This document shows, piece by piece, positions 25,372 to 34,085 of a stretch of DNA of 64,000 nt (position 1 is the first letter of the stretch; every line of letters starts with the position of its first letter). The translations under genes and the position numbers were made by a program. The notes beneath the pieces were generated by a model. It saw nothing but the letters and a program-made list of their open reading frames with translations. It made no database searches and was not told where the DNA came from. Where the stretch lies: positions 1 to 64,000 of the forward strand of contig MU616582.1 in NCBI GenBank assembly GCA_025201705.1, given 5' to 3'. This DNA is from Dissophora ornata (Eukaryota; Mortierellomycota; Mortierellomycetes; Mortierellales; Mortierellaceae).

Positions 25372-25843
25372 GGTTGATGGGAGACAAGAGAAACAGGGAT
25401 TCAAAGAAAGGTGTTAATACCCACTTGAGAGGAGCGGGTGTGCATAATTTCCCTTGCTGGAAAAATTGCGCCATGCTCTGGAAAAATTATGTTCATGTGC
25501 ACGGTTGCATTTTTTTTTCTTTTTGGTTTTGTGCAACGTGGGTCAGTATGTGTGCACAGTGCAGCGAATATATCCCATGACCCTGGAGGTCCTTGTTAGT
25601 CAAAAAAAATACAACCGTGCACATAAACAAAAAAAAAGAAAAAGTCCAAAGCGAGAGGAAATAATAGGCACAGACCTCGCAGAAGCATGTTCAAAAAAAA
25701 AATCAAGAGTATTTCTTCTTCTTCCCACTCGCCTATTCCTCGTCTTCACTCCGTCTTTCCCTTCTTCCTCTGCAACATAGTCCACCCATTTCTCCATATC
25801 TCCATCTTTACCATCTTCTTCATTTACCTCGCGAGCGTCAGCA
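25372..25843. promoter_or_regulatory. Shared divergent promoter of the transposase and XPG-Fanzor genes
   Basis: 472 bp between two start codons facing away from each other. It contains a long imperfect inverted repeat (25490-25518 and 25602-25629), several GTGCAC/GTGCA motifs between the arms, and a pyrimidine-rich leader before the Fanzor ATG (25720-25840). Coordinated expression of the two genes is an inference from this symmetry. Confidence 0.6.
25490..25629. repeat. Imperfect inverted repeat centred between the two element genes
   Basis: Left arm 25490-25518 and right arm 25602-25629. Read toward each other they share CAACCGTGCACAT, extended outward to AACA and inward to an A/T run. I count two G/A mismatches over 21 bases plus an 8-base homopolymer. 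The spacer is 83 bp. Each arm contains the palindrome GTGCAC. Confidence 0.85.
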
Positions 25844-28800
25844 ATGGGCATCGTGGGCCTATGGTCCTTCCTTCAAAAAGTTGGATACGATGCTGCTGTC
25901 TGCTCTCAGTTTCCTCAAGTTTCCCAGCCCAACAACTGCTTTTCAGAGCCTACTCTTCGAGTCGACATTCTATCATCATTTTATCCTTCAATTCGTCATT
26001 CCTACACAACTCATCCCTTGCATGACGCTCACGAAGTCCTCGAACGAGTTATATCGAAGTCTGGAGTCCCAAAGAGCGCAGTTCTTTATCTGGATGGCTT
26101 CTCGCCGAATGAGAAACGAGGGACCTGAGAACAGCGTCGTGCCCATGCTCTAAAGCGTGCTCACGAATGCATTGGTGACCTGGAAGAACGCATGATGGAC
26201 GAACGTAGAGTACGAAAACGCCACTTCATTAACTTGAACAAGCACATCAAGGTGGCCTTCTACTGGTCCACGGACTCTCGCAGAGCTTTTGCTCAATACA
26301 TGCGCATCATGGGGTGGGATGTCAAAGAATGCCCCACAGAAGCAGATATAGCGATTGCCCAGGACTCCCGACCCTACGATGTTGTATTGTCTGCCGACAG
26401 CGACATGCTTGCCTATGACACCGTAACAACCATTTGGAGACCCTCTTCAAGAGGCAGATACCTGATATACGACCTTGCAAGTGTGTTGAGGAGTCTTAGC
26501 TTCTCCAGGGTACAACTTACCGTACTGTGCATCGTGTCAAAGAACGACTACACTTCCAACATCGCTTCGCTGGGACCCCACACCAACCACAAGATCGTCA
26601 AATTACTAGAAGGAGCAGGTAAATACTTGCACAACACCAATTATTATTAAGTTTGACACAATTCATTTTCTAATGGACTATTTTTTTTATTTTTTTATTG
26701 ACCACAGATCCAAGAACTATGATCAAGAAATACTTGGCCCACGATGAAGTGTTCCGCAAGGATCGAACCATCAACCACTTCGAGACCTCTTTGAGGGTAT
26801 TCGCACATCGACGAATCTTGAGCATGCGGCAATCCGCGGCTCCTCGTGAGTCAAAACAAGAACCTGCGACCTATAGGGATGTGCTGGAAAGACTGAGACT
26901 TGTTCGCATGCAACTTGACGAGAACAAGAAAAAAAGGTACTACAATGGTCTTCCCTCTCTTTTTTTAATTTTTTTTTTCGGACATTAACCAATGCAACTT
27001 TCACAGCAATCCTGTTAGTACTGAGTGCCAGATGGAGGTTCCACCAAAGCCCTTTAATCGTTACGGCACTGTCGATCGTACCCCTGATCAATTGCCTCGT
27101 CCTCACGATTCTGGAAGAAAGTACAAGTATCGGAAGCGCTTCTCATTCAAGACGCGCTCACGACTTAAAGAGCATGAGCCTCCTGATACAATGAAGAAGT
27201 ACCAATGGAAGCCATGGAAAGTGGTACCTGAGAGTCCCTCCGCTCACTTCACCAACCCTCCCAAAAACAATAACAATAGCAAGCCGCCAAGAACGCCACG
27301 ACCAGTGGAGGACATGGACAAAGCTGCTCTGGTCAGAGCTATGGAATGGGAGCATCCAACGAGGACCCTCAATGTCGGAACTCTCAATGCTAATGTGGTG
27401 CGAGGATTGAGCAAGGAGTTTCAGCAGGCCAAGGCAAACACGTTATTGCCAAAGATCAAGACCTGCCTCCAACAAGCTGTTCGCCATGCATCACTCACCA
27501 AGCGGACCTGCCAGAGAGCTATTGGTCAGTACATTGAGCACCTTTCAACTACCGACATCGATGCAACAGACAGGATCCTGCTCGACAAGCTCTGTCCCCG
27601 CACCTCCAACAATGTGACCGGCAACAACGATTCTGACAAGCCAGATGAAGAACTCAATGAGCATAACGACAAGATTGACACAAAAAATGAGCAGTTGAGC
27701 TTCCTGTTCTCACTTCTCGTGTCCATCTACAACTCCAAGCCTCCTCCCACTTCAGGAACGGGTTCCCATGTCCTTCGGTTCATTGAGAAAGCCAAGGACT
27801 TTTTGCCAACCATGAAAAATGACGGAACGAAGATGCTCTATCCAGGGTCCTCTATACTGCGATCCACTGCTACACAGCTTTCGGTCGAGTTAAGGAAGCA
27901 CTACAAGAATGGCTCGAAAGATCTTTGTGAGAAGGTACTAATATGAATCTTCAACTGGCGCAATCGTTTTTTCTTCTTCTATAAGTTTGCCAAGGACGGT
28001 CTTACAAACATCGGCCATCTTTTCAAAATAGGCCGAGGCTCTCAAGAAAAAGGGTCTTTTGCCTGCAGATGTAGCGATCAGCATTGACCACGACATTTCA
28101 GCAATTGAGAACTTTATTCATCTAAACAAGGTCTGCATGAGCCGTCGAAGGTTGGCTCCAATGTCTTCCTTTGAAGACAGCTTCATATCTCTTTCGGAAC
28201 TAGAGTTGACCAGGCTCTTTTGGCAAGACGAGATCTTGAAACAACAACTGCAAGACTATGCCAGTCCTGACTTCCCAAACGCTGAGAACATCTCCCAGAC
28301 AGACGTTGCGTATTGGCTCTCAAAGAAGGAACCGGGACATCTTATCACCAAGCTGGTCACTGACGTTGGAGGCTACCAACCGGAGGAGCGGAAGAGACTC
28401 AAGGAGTACAGGGCGAAGACATCTGTGATGCCATTGGACAAGATGAAGCAGCACATTAGAACCATTCGTGATGACTCCTTCGAACCCATGTCTTACAAAG
28501 AGCGCGACTATGTGGTACGTGGATCGATTCGGACAGATGGGTTTCGGCTACAGCTGACTGCATTCAAGCTGAACGAACTTAATGCGGTTAAGTACAGACG
28601 ACTTCCTGTGGAAAAACTACCTCCTCGCATCACTTCAACTCTCGCTGGAACGGACTATTTCTTGACCGAGATTAGGAATATAGTGAAGACAAAGCAGGAT
28701 GTCTCTGACCTTTGGGGATGTGATCCCGAACGAATCAAGGTTTTGGGTCTAGATCTTGGACAAGCATTTGTAATAGGAGCGAGCGCCTTGCTGCCTAATA

Positions 28801-29752
28801 GTGACATAGGAAAGGGGGCAAATGCTGTGGTCAAAGAAAAGCCTGAAGAGAAAGTGGCCACCAAGTTTTACAACCTGGCTGTCAAGCAGAAGGCAGTGTA
28901 TCAGCCCACACTGAAACTTCGACGCTGGATGGAGCAAAGGAAGGACAATGCAATCTACAATTCAGCATCTATCAGCAGCATCGAGACCAATTTGCCCCAC
29001 CTTCGCGGCACTGGAGCAAGCATTAAAGAATACGTTAACAAGCTCAAAGATGTTGAGGCGCACCTCGACTCCTTCTACAACAGCAACATGGTCCTCAAGA
29101 AACACAGATGGAACGCGAGAAAGGCACGAGATGAGGAGTACTTGCAGATTGCCAACCGTCTCTTCAAGTTAGTCGGAGGATCGATTGGCGCCAAGAGAAA
29201 AGACAGTAACAAAGTCGTGATCGGTGTGGGTCTTGGAAAGTTTTCTACAAAGACCAGACTGTCTTCTCTGCACGAGTCGTTCCAATCGTACTTTGTTCAA
29301 AAGGTAAGAGAGCATTTTTGTGTCTTCGCGGCCCCATGGTCTATTTTTCTAACATCAGGACTAATATCGCTTCCCTACAATTAACTGCCTCTCTCAAGGC
29401 TAGATCCCTGGGTTACATTGTCGTAGGTGTGAATGAATATTACACCTCGAAAAAGTGTCCGGTCTGCGAGGATTTTGTTGGTCAGGTCGACCTGCGCCGC
29501 CTATATTGTTCGAAGTGCAAGACGTACATTCATTGCGATGTCATGGCCGGGCACAACATCTGCAATGCAGTTCAAGGACATCTACGTGACCAACAGAGGC
29601 CAGCTTATCTCCAGCCAAAGGATGCGAATGGGGATTACCCATGGATGAGCTCTCACATGGTGGGCGGCAGTATTGAGTACGGTGGGGTCAAGCGACAAGC
29701 ACCGTCTGACTCGATGGACAATCCACGCCTCAAGAGACCACACGCAGAGTAG
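25844..29752 (+). CDS. XPG/FEN1-like nuclease fused to a Fanzor RNA-guided nuclease (one in-frame TGA)
   Basis: Five exons, 25844-26618, 26708-26936, 27007-27934, 28032-29303 and 29399-29752, give 1186 codons. Residues 1-260 form an XPG-type flap-nuclease fold: MGIVGLWSFLQKVGYD at the start, LYLDGFSPNEKRGT (N-domain Asp), PTEADIAIA and VVLSADSDMLAYD (I-domain acids), and a helix-hairpin segment SKNDYTSNIASLGP. After a basic linker and helical region comes a Fanzor/TnpB-type RuvC: KVLGLDLGQA (Asp, about 885), VVGVNEYYTSKKCPVC (Glu about 1081 in the alternative Fanzor position), a CPVC...CSKC zinc ribbon, then HCDVMAGHNI (Asp about 1115). Codon 95 (26126-26128) is TGA, so the full fusion needs readthrough, correction of the assembly, or an inactive allele; an ATG at 26192 could start a shorter protein keeping the I-domain acids. 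Fanzors are RNA-guided DNA nucleases. Cooperation of the two nuclease domains is inferred. Confidence 0.85.
26126..26128 (+). other. In-frame TGA inside the XPG domain
   Basis: The frame reads ...NEKRGT, TGA, EQRRAHALKRAHE..., with clear family-like sequence on both sides and no plausible intron to remove it. In FEN1/XPG proteins the N-domain Asp-Gly is followed by a K..T...R..R pattern that runs across this site. A CGA to TGA transition (CpG decay) is the simplest origin. Confidence 0.85.
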
Positions 29753-29847
29753 ACAATATTATATTTTAGACATTTGTGTGTCAGCAAACACATAGTCTTA
29801 GTTTAGATGCAGCTAGTTCGTGCTTGGATTTGTCACTTCTGTGACGT
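29753..29847 (+). ncRNA. Candidate Fanzor guide-RNA (omega/fRNA) scaffold region
   Basis: In known Fanzor and TnpB loci the guide RNA scaffold lies at the 3' end of the nuclease gene and runs to the transposon end. Here only 95 bp separate the stop codon from the right terminal repeat. The segment contains a loose GTGT...ACAC stem near 29775-29793 and a perfect GTCAC-TTCT-GTGAC hairpin at 29832-29845, two bases inside the terminal repeat. Position is the main argument; the RNA itself is inferred. Confidence 0.4.
29832..29845. repeat. Perfect hairpin beside the right terminal repeat
   Basis: GTCAC (29832-29836), loop TTCT, GTGAC (29841-29845). It ends two bases before the right terminal inverted repeat. 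Confidence 0.8.
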
Positions 29848-29873
29848 AATTTGAGCCGAAATTGTGCTGTTTC
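29848..29873 (-). repeat. Right terminal inverted repeat
   Basis: Twenty-six bases, the reverse complement of the left terminal repeat (one A shorter). Directly followed by the target duplication. Confidence 0.93.
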
Positions 29874-29882
29874 TCCAACCAT
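29874..29882. repeat. Target site duplication, right copy (TCCAACCAT)
   Basis: Identical to 22533-22541. It defines the right boundary of the inserted element. Confidence 0.93.
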
Positions 29883-30011
29883 TTCGTCACCGAGGACGAA
29901 TTAAACGTACCCTCTGTTCAACTTCCCCCTCCGGAGATCTCGCAATGACAGGAAAGCGATCGCATTTAATCCAGCCCTCTTTCTCCCTACACATCTATAC
30001 AACACACGACA

Positions 30012-30105
30012 ATGGCCCTCCTCACAACCGTCGCAGGATTCTCCACCTTTGGCTTGGCCGTTCGTGGCGTCGCACTCACCATCCAACGCCGCCCCATCAC
30101 CACTG
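30012..30105 (+). CDS. First exon of a small gene cut off by the assembly gap
   Basis: ATG after a pyrimidine-rich leader, then 31 codons reading MALLTTVAGFSTFGLAVRGV and on to IQRRPITT, ending at a good donor site (G|GTAAGG). The hydrophobic start followed by QRRP suggests a membrane protein. It reminds me weakly of small mitochondrial inner-membrane subunits, but that is not established. The rest lies in or beyond the gap at 30114. The Mutator-like insertion sits 130 bp upstream, within its probable promoter. Confidence 0.55.
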
Positions 30106-30113
30106 GTAAGGAG

Positions 30114-30123
30114 NNNNNNNNNN
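30114..30123. other. Assembly gap (10 N)
   Basis: A run of ten N separates the first exon of a small gene from a second Fanzor fragment. The true gap length is unknown. The contig probably broke because the Fanzor element is repeated in the genome. Confidence 0.98.
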
Positions 30124-30858
30124 AACGAATCAAAGTTTTGGGTCTAGACCTTGGACAAGCATTTGTAATAGGAGCGAGCGCCTTGCTGCCTAATAGTGAC
30201 ATAGGAAAGGGGACAAATGCTGTTGTCAAAGAACGGTCTGAAGAGAAAGTGGCCACCAGGTTTTACAACCTGGCTGTCAAGCAGAAGGCGGTGTATCAGC
30301 CCACACTGAAACTTCGACGCTGGATGGAGCAAAGGAAGGACAAGGCAATCTACAATTCAGCGTCTATCAGCAGCATCGAGACCAATTTGCCCCACCTTCG
30401 CGGTACTGGAGCAAGCATTAAAGAATACGTTGGCAAGCTCAAAGATGTTGAGGCGCACCTCGACTCCTTCTACAACAGCAACATGGTCCTCAAGAAACAC
30501 AGATGGAACGCGAGAAAGGCACGAGATGAGGAGTACTTGCAGATTGCCAATCGTCTCTTCAAGCTAGTCGGAGGATCGATTGGCGCCAAGAGAGAAGACA
30601 GCAACAAAGTCGTAATCGGTGTGGGTCTTGGAAAGTTTTCTACAAAGACCAGACTGTCTTCTCTACACGAGTCGTTCCAATCGTACTTTGTTCAAATAGG
30701 CAAGAGAGCATTTTTGTATCTTCGCGGCCCCATGGTCTATTTATCTAACTTTAGGACTAATATCGCGTATCTACAATTTACTGCCTCTCTTTAGGCTAGA
30801 TCCCTGGGCTACATTGTCGTAGGTGTGAATGAATATTACACCTCGAAAAAGTGTCCGG
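30124..30858 (+). pseudogene. Truncated second Fanzor copy
   Basis: Starts at the gap and aligns with 28729-29463 of the intact copy: the RuvC segment with GLDLGQA, the intron, and exon 5 up to the first zinc-ribbon Cys (TSKKCP). By eye there are about 20 base differences over the first 570 nt (about 96% identity) but only about seven amino-acid changes. The intron donor is altered (AAG|GTAAGA has become ATAGGCAAGA, with one extra base) and its acceptor reads TTTAG. Homology stops abruptly at 30858, before the second zinc pair and catalytic Asp, so this copy cannot code a complete nuclease. Confidence 0.9.
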
Positions 30859-31128
30859 CACACTTTTTGTTGATACTTCGTGGGTTGAATGCGCAGAACA
30901 TGTAGTCAACAGCAACCCAGCCTTTTTAGCTCCAGCAGGTGCTCCAGAGTAATTTCGTGCCCTGCCAAGCGGGAGGTGGTTGTGATTATGATGGTCTTCA
31001 GATTGGCTTTGCATGGCTTGTATGATGTCATGCACACTTTCTGTCGATTGCGCTTCTGTGATCTGGCAAAGAGCCATAATGATATTGTGGCACTCGTTAA
31101 CTTTTGACTCTACTATTCCAACTCTCAT
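30859..31128 (-). other. Open minus-strand segment after the Fanzor truncation point
   Basis: An open minus-strand frame (KVNECHNIIMALCQITEAQS ... DHHNHNHLPLGRARNYSG) runs up to the point where the second Fanzor copy ends. A helical stretch followed by a basic Gly/Arg tail resembles transposase C-termini in composition, but I see no diagnostic motif. It may be part of another element that replaced the 3' end of the Fanzor copy. Confidence 0.25.
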
Positions 31129-31294
31129 TCTACCAGTGTCTCAATTCTCTTCAGCTGTTCTAATACTGGTAAGGCATCGGAGCTGTGTCCACGCTATAAC
31201 AAAGTCGCCTAAAATAGCAATGAGCAATATTAATTGGGAATCCCGCTTCATTCTCATACTTTGATCGCTTCCTCATTACCATTCTCATTCAAGC

Positions 31295-32072
31295 ATGTCG
31301 GCCACTTTGTATCTAAACTGGGCACTAAATATTGAGCCGAAGAAGGAACATGTCTCCTTTGTAAACTTCGTGAGAAAGTTCGACTTCACTAACAGGGATG
31401 TCGCACATAAGGCGTACTTGTCGCTCATTGAGTCGCAACATATTCGCCAATGTCGACGGAAACGACTTCTTGAAGCTTACAACTCATTTCGAGCACGGAA
31501 CGAGGAAGGATTTTGGGCTGAGCGAGCTCTGCTTGTTAACAGTGCCATTGCGGCCAAGAAGTCGGCGGTTATGATCCAGGAAGCGGGTCTTCAGGAGGCG
31601 GATTCTGGGCTGCAGAGATACCCCTGTGACTTGAACTCCAACGTTACGCATTTGAACATTGAGGCTGAGACAGAAGTGGAAGTCACCTCCGAGATAGGTA
31701 AGGTTCCTTGATTTCTCTAATTTCATTCAAAGAAATTATTGCGTTATCGTCTTTTAATCATTTTCTCTTTGGGGACAAATACATGTAGACGAGATCATCA
31801 CCGTCGGAAGCCAGAGCAAAATCCCCGCCGGTTGTGAGCAAAATGAGTGCCCTGCCGAGGTTGACGTGACAGACGAGGAACTTGCGCGTGCCAAGTTGAC
31901 CCCCTTCTATGACCTGATCCTCTATGTGTTTAAGAAGGTTATTATACCACTTTCCTGTTCTCGCTATGCTTTAATCCCTTCCACCAAGATACTAAAACTG
32001 AGTATTTTCATTCATAGACATGAGGTGAGATGGTGGCTCTTCCTGTTTCTCCACAGTATCTTCCTTCCCTAA
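31295..32072 (+). CDS. Unrecognised fungal gene family member (copy 2), probably truncated
   Basis: Exon 1 (31295-31697) encodes about 134 residues beginning MSATLYLNWALNIEPKKEHV. It then joins through a GTAAGG...TGTAG intron to an exon from 31789 (DEIITVGSQSKIPAGCEQ ... TDEELARAKLTPFYDLILYV). The frame stops at 32072, or another intron starts near 31937 (AAG|GTTATT). The first 75 residues match the relic at 21988-22212 along their length, so this is a repeated family. I do not recognise a domain. The left relic appears to have C-terminal sequence that I cannot find here, which suggests this copy is 3'-truncated. Confidence 0.5.
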
Positions 32073-32309
32073 ACCACCTTGAGATGGTCAGGCGCTGTAG
32101 GAGAGTGGATGAAGGTGTCTTTCTTGTCTCGACCATGCTCACATCCAGACTGCACAACACGATCAAAGTTTCACCTCCAGAAGTGCCTCTGCTCGTTGTA
32201 CCGAACGACCGATCGCCGGTTTCTTGTCGCCATGAATAGACCTCGAACCCAAGTAGTCAGATTGCGAATTGGCTTTGGAATACACAATCGGCCCAAGACG
32301 TGGTCTTAC

Positions 32310-33340
32310 TCATTCCTTTGTCTGAAAAAGTAACGAATCCGAGTAACTTAATGGTAATAAAGTACTGGCTGGCGTTTCTAGCCATGTTGTGAAAACACAT
32401 CCACTGGTCCGGGGTATCAAGTGAGGTGATCGCAGAAAAGCTGATAAGAGTCGTGTCCATGACCGGCGGTGAGGGGAGACCCTTCCGGTAGTAATAGTGC
32501 TCGATCGTCCAAGATGCCAAACATCTTTTTTGCTTAACACGACGTCCACTTTGCAGTTTTCACATTTTGACGCTTTACCCCATGCAATCCCATTCCGACG
32601 ATGTTTTTCAGACGGGCTCGGAAAAGGTATCGCGAGGAATCCACAGCCATTAGGACATACGAGAGATCCAAGACAATGTCGCTTGATCACTCGATGCTTA
32701 ATACCATCGGGAGAATAGTCGACCATGTTTGTGGGACTAAGAGATTTTTTTATGATCAGGGAACGACAGGGGCACGAAAAAAAAAATGCAGTACTTTTGA
32801 TGATATGAGGAAACAAAGAAAAGCTAAAGACACAAGCACAGCTCAGCGCCTTAGATTCGACAGGAGAAGTGCTGTTCTGCTTGTCGACAATCTTCAAGTC
32901 AGCGCAGGAAGTGTAATGCTCGGAAGGATCTTGTTCGACTGCCAGCGCCACCCTTGCATGACGTGGTTGCCGGAAGTAATATTCTTGGGTATATTGAAGC
33001 AACCACGCAGGGCCAAATGTCGGTGTTCAGGTCCTTGTTGGTACAGTTCTTATAATTCAGGTTAAAGATGTATTGGGGATGACGCTTATCCTTTCCCAAA
33101 AATTGCTGCTGGGTAGGATCCTTCTTTTCATTTGCAATCAAAGACATGCTAATCATGTCAGGACGGCTCACCTCATCCGGGACGGCATGGTTCTTGGCGG
33201 GCCAAAGGATATAAAGTTGACCACCAGGGTAGGTCACGGTCTGCACGCCGGTCTTGCGACCGTGCTGGTCCTCTCCAACACAGGCGAGACTCCAGTTTCC
33301 ACCCTTACCTATGGTCTCATCCGCGCCAGGTTCCGTCACG
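32310..33340 (-). pseudogene. Decayed GCM/FLYWCH-like zinc-finger gene, possibly transposon-derived
   Basis: Minus-strand fragments in changing frames. The upstream one reads QFLGKDKRHPQYIFNLNYKN. The middle one reads YTQEYYFRQPRHARVALAVE and follows by a frameshift. The downstream one has HCLGSLVCPNGCGFLAIPF, then C..C and VWHLG..TIEHYYY, continuing in another frame as RKGLPSPPVMDTTLIS. The C...C, C..C, H.H spacing with a following PP is like the WRKY-GCM1/FLYWCH fingers found in some Mutator-like proteins. At least two frameshifts make it a probable pseudogene. Function unassigned. Confidence 0.4.
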
Positions 33341-34085
33341 GCTGTGAGTCAATCGAAACTGACCATGAGCGCGATAGGCGACACAATAGCACCTCTCTTC
33401 CCGACTCAAACTTTTTTGAGCCGATTGTTAGACTATACAGCAGGAGTGGGAGTCAAGTTGATCCCCTGGCGGAGAATGAAATGAGAGCATGCTTGTTGCC
33501 ACCAGATTTGCGGTCTACACAACTTTATGCAGTCGATGACACTCATCAAGGATCGTGGCAACGAGGAGTCCAGACTGCAGTCTATGAAGGGAAAAAAACC
33601 TGCTGATGACTCGTGCATCGCGCTAAGGAAATATGCACGGTGAATATGTGCTGCGCAGTCAACACATAGTCTGTCGAATCTTGATGCGAAGCATGCCACA
33701 CATGGATCATTTTTCCCATTTTCAGCGTAAACATCCAAACATCCATGCCTGTGAACTTTCTTTTTTTTTATTTATTTGTTTGTAATATTTTGGGCAGTGC
33801 ATGCTGCTTCAAAGCGAGATACAAGGTGAGGTATACAAATAAGCATTCGCCATGCTGCAGGTACACAAAATAACAAATCCAGAGCCCGATTGGGGTGAAC
33901 AAAAGGGAAAATAAGGAAGCTCGACTACTCCTTGCAGCAGAAGGTACGTGTGCTGCACATAAAAACTGTCTGTTTTCTGCCTGTTCCGTCCCTTCCTCCG
34001 TTCTTGCTCACCTTCCCCTCACGTCTCGGTCCTTTTTTTTTTTTTCCTTTCATACATCACTTTCGTCCGTTTTCAACGAGAAGCC
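33341..34085. other. Intergenic, no gene seen
   Basis: No recognisable coding segment. A pyrimidine-rich leader (34000-34080) precedes the next gene. Confidence 0.5.

Larger units (their letters stand above)
22542..29873. mobile_element. Mutator-like element carrying a MULE transposase and an XPG-Fanzor fusion gene
   Basis: A 7332-bp element defined at both ends: 27-bp and 26-bp inverted terminal repeats beginning GAAA(A)CAGCACAATTTCGG, identical over their inner 25 bases apart from one extra A, flanked by a perfect 9-bp direct repeat. It contains two divergently transcribed genes, the seven-exon MULE transposase (22672-25371, minus) and the five-exon XPG-Fanzor gene (25844-29752, plus), with a 472-bp shared control region. 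The perfect duplication and near-identical termini suggest a fairly recent insertion. It landed 130 bp upstream of the ATG of a small gene at 30012. One in-frame TGA in the Fanzor gene is the only lesion I see. Confidence 0.93.

Noticed and set aside
25490..25629. A nested miniature transposon formed by the central inverted repeat
   Set aside because: No target duplication flanks the arms, and its position between two divergent promoters is explained more simply as regulatory.
30012..30794. A continuous frame running through the N gap and joining MALLTTV... to the second Fanzor fragment
   Set aside because: The gap length is arbitrary and a strong donor site ends the first exon before it, so the continuity is an artefact.
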